Positions 6,008 to 8,392 of a stretch of DNA of 8,392 nucleotides are shown here, piece by piece (position 1 is the first letter of the stretch; each line of letters opens with the position of its first letter). Below the pieces are notes generated by a model. It searched no databases and was not told the origin of the DNA. It saw nothing but the letters and a program-made list of their open reading frames with translations. Both the position numbers and the translations under genes were made by a program. This stretch comes from SVTX01 sp045538195 (lineage in GTDB: Bacteria; Bacillota; Clostridia; Oscillospirales; CAG-272), in NCBI GenBank assembly GCA_045538195.1, contig JAZSRA010000038.1, forward strand, positions 1-8,392, written 5' to 3'.

Positions 6008-7076
6008 TCTTTTCGCCCTCCCTCATATCGATAGTTTCCTTGTATTTCAGTCTCTCGGGAACCGTTTTTTGAGTTGAAACGCTCTTGCCCTCGTCGATGA
6101 GAGCATCGGTAAGGCTGAGAAGCTTTTTTGCGTCGGTCTTATCGTCGTAAAGGATAAGAACGTCTCCGTCATATTCCTTAACTTCGGCTTCAAGCTCGCC
6201 AAGCAGATCAAGATAGACCGCAAAGCCGATTGCACCCGATGCCTTTCCCATCTTTCTCATAAGCTTGTCGTAACGACCGCCCGAAAGCACGCTTGTGGGT
6301 ATGCCCTTGATAAAGCCCTTGAAAACGATTCCGCTGTAATAATTCATATCGTCGGTAACAGAAAAATCAACTCTCACTTTGCCTCCTACCGCAGAAAGTA
6401 TCTCGGCAAGAAGCAAGGCATCTTGGTAGCAGGCTGTATCCTTAAGTATCTCAAGCATCTCCTCGGAGTCACCCTTCATAGACACAAGCCGCTTGATCGT
6501 ATCGGCATTTTTTCCCTCCGCACGACATAGCGCGTCGATACCGTGGATATTCTTCTCTCCGATACAATCGATCAAGTCTTCCTTTCCTCTTGCGGAAAGT
6601 CCCGTCTCGTCTACTAACGCGGAAATAATGCCCATGTGGGACACGTCAAGCACGTAGTCCTGTGAAACGCTTTCAAGGCTTTTGCGCGCCAAGGTCAAGA
6701 CCTCGGCAACCGAATATTTATCGATCTCACCGATGCACTCAAGCCCTGCCTGCATAATTTCCTTAAATGACAATGCTCCCTTAGGCACGCGGTAAACGTT
6801 CTCGTTATAATAGACCTTACGAACCCCCTGCTCACTTTCGGGACTGTTCTTTACGATCGACAGCGTTACGTCCGGCTTCAGAGCCATAAGCGATCCGCCA
6901 ACGTCGGTAAATGTGATTATGTGATCGGATACGAGAAAGCTTTTATTTCTGACGTAAAGCTCGTATTCCTCGAATTTGCTCATTTTATATTGGGAATAGC
7001 CGTAGCTCTCGTAAAGGCTCTTCAGCGCATATACCGCGCTCTCGCCCCCACGGCCTCCCGTTTGGGTGAATTTCAT
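5994..7076 (-). CDS. hisZ: ATP phosphoribosyltransferase regulatory subunit HisZ
   Basis: HisZ is a catalytically inactive paralogue of histidyl-tRNA synthetase that assembles with short HisG and confers activity and histidine feedback inhibition. In its 360 residues are class II synthetase-like features: ALKPDVTLSIVK (65-76) in the motif 2 area, YYNENVYRVPKG (89-100), YYSGIVFKGF (246-255), and SGGRYDKLM (265-273) with AIGFAVYLD (282-290) in the motif 3 area. A C-terminal segment (about 304-350) resembles the anticodon-binding-like domain. A true HisRS is less likely: the protein is short, sits directly before short hisG, and overlaps it. An AGGAAG Shine-Dalgarno lies about 8 nt before the ATG, 30 bp after yerC. 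Confidence 0.95.
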   Translation of the reverse strand: MKFTQTGGRGGESAVYALKSLYESYGYSQYKMSKFEEYELYVRNKSFLVSDHIITFTDVGGSLMALKPDVTLSIVKNSPESEQGVRKVYYNENVYRVPKGALSFKEIMQAGLECIGEIDKYSVAEVLTLARKSLESVSQDYVLDVSHMGIISALVDETGLSARGKEDLIDCIGEKNIHGIDALCRAEGKNADTIKRLVSMKGDSEEMLEILKDTACYQDALLLAEILSAVGGKVRVDFSVTDDMNYYSGIVFKGFIKGIPTSVLSGGRYDKLMRKMGKASGAIGFAVYLDLLGELEAEVKEYDGDVLILYDDKTDAKKLLSLTDALIDEGKSVSTQKTVPERLKYKETIDMREGEKNGNA

Positions 7077-7106
7077 AAAATTCTTCCTTTCGATAATCGT
7101 ATATTG

Positions 7107-7391
7107 CTATGCTTTCATTTTTTCAAGCACCGCACGGTATCCGCCGCTACCGTAATTGAGACATTTATTAACTCGGCTGATAGTAGCAGTGCTGGCGCCC
7201 GTCCTCTCCTCAATAGCTTGATACTTTTCTCCGTCGTTTAGCATCTCGGCGACCGAAAGTCTCTGGGAAAGATCCTGAAGCTCCTTGATAGTGCATATAT
7301 CTTCGAAAAACGCTGCACACTCCTCAAAGCTCTCAAGGGAAAGCACCGCCTCAAACAAGGCGCGGTTTTCTTCTGTAATATTTGGTCTCAT
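7107..7391 (-). CDS. yerC: TrpR-family regulator, YerC/HisR-like; likely his operon repressor
   Basis: This encodes a small 94-residue DNA-binding protein of the YerC/YecD group of the TrpR superfamily. The all-helical core includes ELQDLSQRLSVAEMLNDG (37-54), and the helix-turn-helix spans about 55-77, with GASTATISRVNKCLNYG (65-81) as the recognition region. ATG 7391 was chosen because AAGGAG lies 9 nt upstream; an in-frame TTG at 7394 would place the Shine-Dalgarno too close. It is the first gene of the his operon, 30 bp before hisZ, and a palindrome in its own promoter (7451-7464) fits autorepression. Some YerC-like proteins have been predicted as histidine-responsive regulators (called HisR) from comparative genomics. 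The family call is firm; the ligand and target are inferred from position. Confidence 0.88.
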   Translation of the reverse strand: MRPNITEENRALFEAVLSLESFEECAAFFEDICTIKELQDLSQRLSVAEMLNDGEKYQAIEERTGASTATISRVNKCLNYGSGGYRAVLEKMKA

Positions 7392-7448
7392 CAAAAAATT
7401 CTCCTTAATTCTGAATCAAAAGACGGGGACTCGATTAAACACTTTATC

Positions 7449-7477
7449 ATTTTACCACGGTAAAGCGTGAAAGTCAA
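7449..7477 (-). promoter_or_regulatory. Sigma-A-type promoter of the yerC-his operon
   Basis: On the minus strand, TTGACT (7477-7472) and TAAAAT (7454-7449) are separated by exactly 17 bp, close to the vegetative consensus. Transcription would start near 7442, giving a leader of about 50 nt before the yerC ATG. That is too short for a T-box or riboswitch, so control probably acts at this promoter. The A/T-rich block upstream (7478-7557) may help as an UP-like region. Confidence 0.8.
7451..7464. promoter_or_regulatory. Putative YerC/HisR operator palindrome
   Basis: TTTACCACGGTAAA is a perfect 6-bp inverted repeat around a 2-bp centre. It overlaps four bases of the -10 box and the adjoining spacer of the yerC-his promoter, where a bound dimer would block RNA polymerase. 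TrpR-type repressors bind such short palindromes as dimers. The symmetry and overlap are seen directly; the assignment to the adjacent yerC product is inferred. Confidence 0.65.
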
Positions 7478-7557
7478 TAGCTTTTTGAAAATAATTCAAA
7501 AATATTGAAAAAAATATAAAATCATTTAAAAAATACTCTTAAAATACCTATATTCTA

Positions 7558-7586
7558 TTGACAAATAAAGCAGTTTGTGATATACT
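7558..7586 (+). promoter_or_regulatory. Sigma-A-type promoter of dapA
   Basis: TTGACA (7558-7563) and TATACT (7581-7586) are separated by 17 bp, nearly perfect consensus. The predicted start near 7593 lies just before the first strand of riboswitch helix P1 (7599). It is divergent from the yerC-his promoter, with about 80 bp of A/T-rich sequence between the two -35 boxes (7478-7557), in which I see no gene or further site. Confidence 0.88.
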
Positions 7587-7596
7587 ACAAAAAAGA

Positions 7597-7760
7597 ATGA
7601 TAGAGGCGCACCTCAATATCAGTATTTTCCGCGCCAAGCCTGCGCAGGCGTTGCGGAGACGAAAGGATTAGGTGCCGAAGAGACCGCACGGCGCAGGCGG
7701 CTCTGGCAACTCGGATAATATCCGTTTTGCTGTCGCTCAAGCGGGCGGAGTGCTATCTCA
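7597..7760 (+). ncRNA. Lysine riboswitch (L box) controlling dapA
   Basis: The leader matches the L-box architecture. P1 pairs GATAG (7599-7603) with CTATC (7753-7757). The conserved AGAGGCGC start (7602-7609), the AGGTGCCGAAGAG core (7670-7682), and GGAGTGCTATCTC at the 3' end (7747-7759) all fit the family. P2 ends in CCGC/GCGG (7629-7632 and 7653-7656), P3 is formed by 7680-7703, P4 lies around 7708-7730 and P5 around 7733-7746. Loop L2 has CCTGCGC (7639-7645), complementary to GCGCAGG in L3 (7691-7697), the expected kissing interaction. Lysine binding should stabilise P1, free the terminator and shut off dapA. Confidence 0.93.
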
Positions 7761-7789
7761 ACTGTTCCTTTCGGGTTCGGTAGGATAGC
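7752..7789 (+). promoter_or_regulatory. Antiterminator of the lysine riboswitch
   Basis: GCTATC (7752-7757), whose last five bases form the 3' strand of P1, is complementary to GATAGC (7784-7789), whose last bases lie in the 5' strand of the terminator stem. An imperfect inner stem (7759-7768 with 7773-7782) extends the pairing. The P1 and antiterminator helices share the same CTATC, so they exclude each other, as expected for an OFF switch driven by lysine. Confidence 0.7.
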
Positions 7790-7809
7790 CGTTTATACGG
7801 CTGTTTTTT
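7784..7809 (+). terminator. Intrinsic terminator of the lysine riboswitch
   Basis: AGCCGT (7787-7792) and ACGGCT (7797-7802) form a 6-bp stem with a TTAT loop. The stem extends outward by A-T and G-T pairs and is followed by six T (7804-7809). It lies directly after the aptamer and overlaps the antiterminator, so it is the expression platform that attenuates dapA when lysine is abundant. Confidence 0.85.
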
Positions 7810-7831
7810 ATTGAATCGAAAGTATTTGGGC

Positions 7832-7861
7832 GGCGGAGATGCACTTCTCTGCCACATTTTT
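7832..7861 (+). terminator. Second terminator-like hairpin in the dapA leader
   Basis: GGCGGAGA (7832-7839) pairs with TCTCTGCC (7846-7853) over 8 bp with one G-T pair and a 6-nt loop, followed after ACA by five T (7857-7861). It stands about 30 bp after the riboswitch terminator and about 20 bp before the dapA Shine-Dalgarno. It could be a back-up terminator or an mRNA stability or spacing hairpin; no alternative pairing with the aptamer is obvious. Confidence 0.4.
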
Positions 7862-7894
7862 ATTTCAGTATATTTTTTCGGAGGAACATATATT

Positions 7895-8392
7895 ATGAAA
7901 AAGACCATTTTCACCGGCGCGGCAACCGCCATAATTACTCCTATGAAGGACGACAAGATCGACTACGAAAGCTTTGAAAGACTTATAAATTGGCAGATCG
8001 ACGAGGGCATCGACGCTATCGTTGTCTGCGGAACCACGGGAGAGGCTTCCACTCTCTCCGACGACGAGCATAAGGATGCCATAAGGTTCTGTGTTGATAC
8101 GGTAGCCGGCAGAGTTCCCGTTATTGCAGGCACAGGCTCAAACGACACCGACTACGCAATCGACCTGTCGAAGTACGCCTGTGAAGTAGGCTCCGACGCA
8201 CTGCTGCTTGTAACTCCGTATTACAACAAGGCAACGCCGAAGGGCATGATCAAGAACTTCTTAGCAGTAGCCGAAGCAACGAACAAGCCGATCATTCTCT
8301 ACAACGTACCGTCGAGAACCGGCTGCAATATCACTCTCCCGGTCTACAAGGAACTTGCAAAGCACGAGAGAATTGTTGCTACAAAAGAAGCA
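7895..8392 (+). CDS. dapA: 4-hydroxy-tetrahydrodipicolinate synthase DapA (3' truncated by window)
   Basis: DapA condenses pyruvate with aspartate semialdehyde, the branch point to diaminopimelate and lysine. The first 166 codons are present with no stop; the family is about 290-300 residues, so roughly 45 percent lies beyond the edge. TGAATAIITPMKDD (7-20) is the usual N-terminal barrel start, and GTTGEAS (46-52) binds pyruvate carboxylate, with Thr47-Thr48. PYYNKATPKGM (108-118) holds the catalytic Tyr110 and YNVPSRTG (136-143) holds Tyr136 and Arg141. Lys164 in ATKEA is the Schiff-base lysine. ATG 7895 is preceded by GGAGG with suitable spacing. Transcription is controlled by the lysine riboswitch in its leader, and the gene is divergent from the his operon. 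Confidence 0.97.
   Translation, partial: MKKTIFTGAATAIITPMKDDKIDYESFERLINWQIDEGIDAIVVCGTTGEASTLSDDEHKDAIRFCVDTVAGRVPVIAGTGSNDTDYAIDLSKYACEVGSDALLLVTPYYNKATPKGMIKNFLAVAEATNKPIILYNVPSRTGCNITLPVYKELAKHERIVATKEA

Noticed and set aside
5994..7076. Histidyl-tRNA synthetase (hisS).
   Set aside because: Its 360-residue length, position before a short hisG and 14-bp overlap with it fit HisZ.
7753..8148. Several short minus-strand open frames over the riboswitch and dapA.
   Set aside because: They are antisense to the L box or dapA, lack ribosome binding sites and match nothing recognisable.

Overview
The window suggests a Bacillota genome, most likely an uncultured gut-type Clostridia. The evidence is a YerC-like TrpR-family regulator, a short-form HisG paired with HisZ, a lysine riboswitch in front of dapA, and AGGAGG-type ribosome binding sites. 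The exact taxon is an inference and cannot be fixed from this stretch.

Minus strand, right to left (7477 to 210): one compact operon, yerC-hisZ-hisG-hisD-hisC-hisB-hisH-hisA-hisF. A sigma-A-type promoter at 7449-7477 carries a perfect palindrome (TTTACC-AC-GGTAAA, 7451-7464) that covers most of the -10 box. This is probably the operator through which the first gene product, a TrpR-like protein, controls its own operon. HisZ and short HisG form the ATP phosphoribosyltransferase that starts the pathway. HisA isomerises the intermediate, and HisH with HisF makes imidazole glycerol phosphate. HisB, HisC and HisD then carry it to histidine. HisI and HisE activities and a histidinol-phosphate phosphatase are not in the window. 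Genes are spaced by about 30 bp or less, or overlap, except for a 116-bp gap between hisH and hisA. That gap holds a 92-bp element with 12-bp terminal inverted repeats.

Plus strand, right end (7558 to 8392): a divergent transcription unit with a consensus promoter (TTGACA-17-TATACT), a lysine riboswitch with its antiterminator and intrinsic terminator, a second terminator-like hairpin, and the first 166 codons of dapA, which runs off the window.

Left end (1-279), the most unusual part: the last 97 bp of the hisF region (183-279) occur again at 1-97 with one mismatch. Exactly between the copies lies an 85-bp segment (98-182) bounded by perfect 8-bp inverted repeats and able to fold into a nested hairpin. 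The structure is direct repeat, palindromic element, direct repeat, with a period of 182 bp. It looks like either a small mobile or array-forming element that carries or duplicates a gene tail, or a tandem duplication involving a MITE-like repeat. Its phase at position 1 leaves open that more units lie beyond the window edge.
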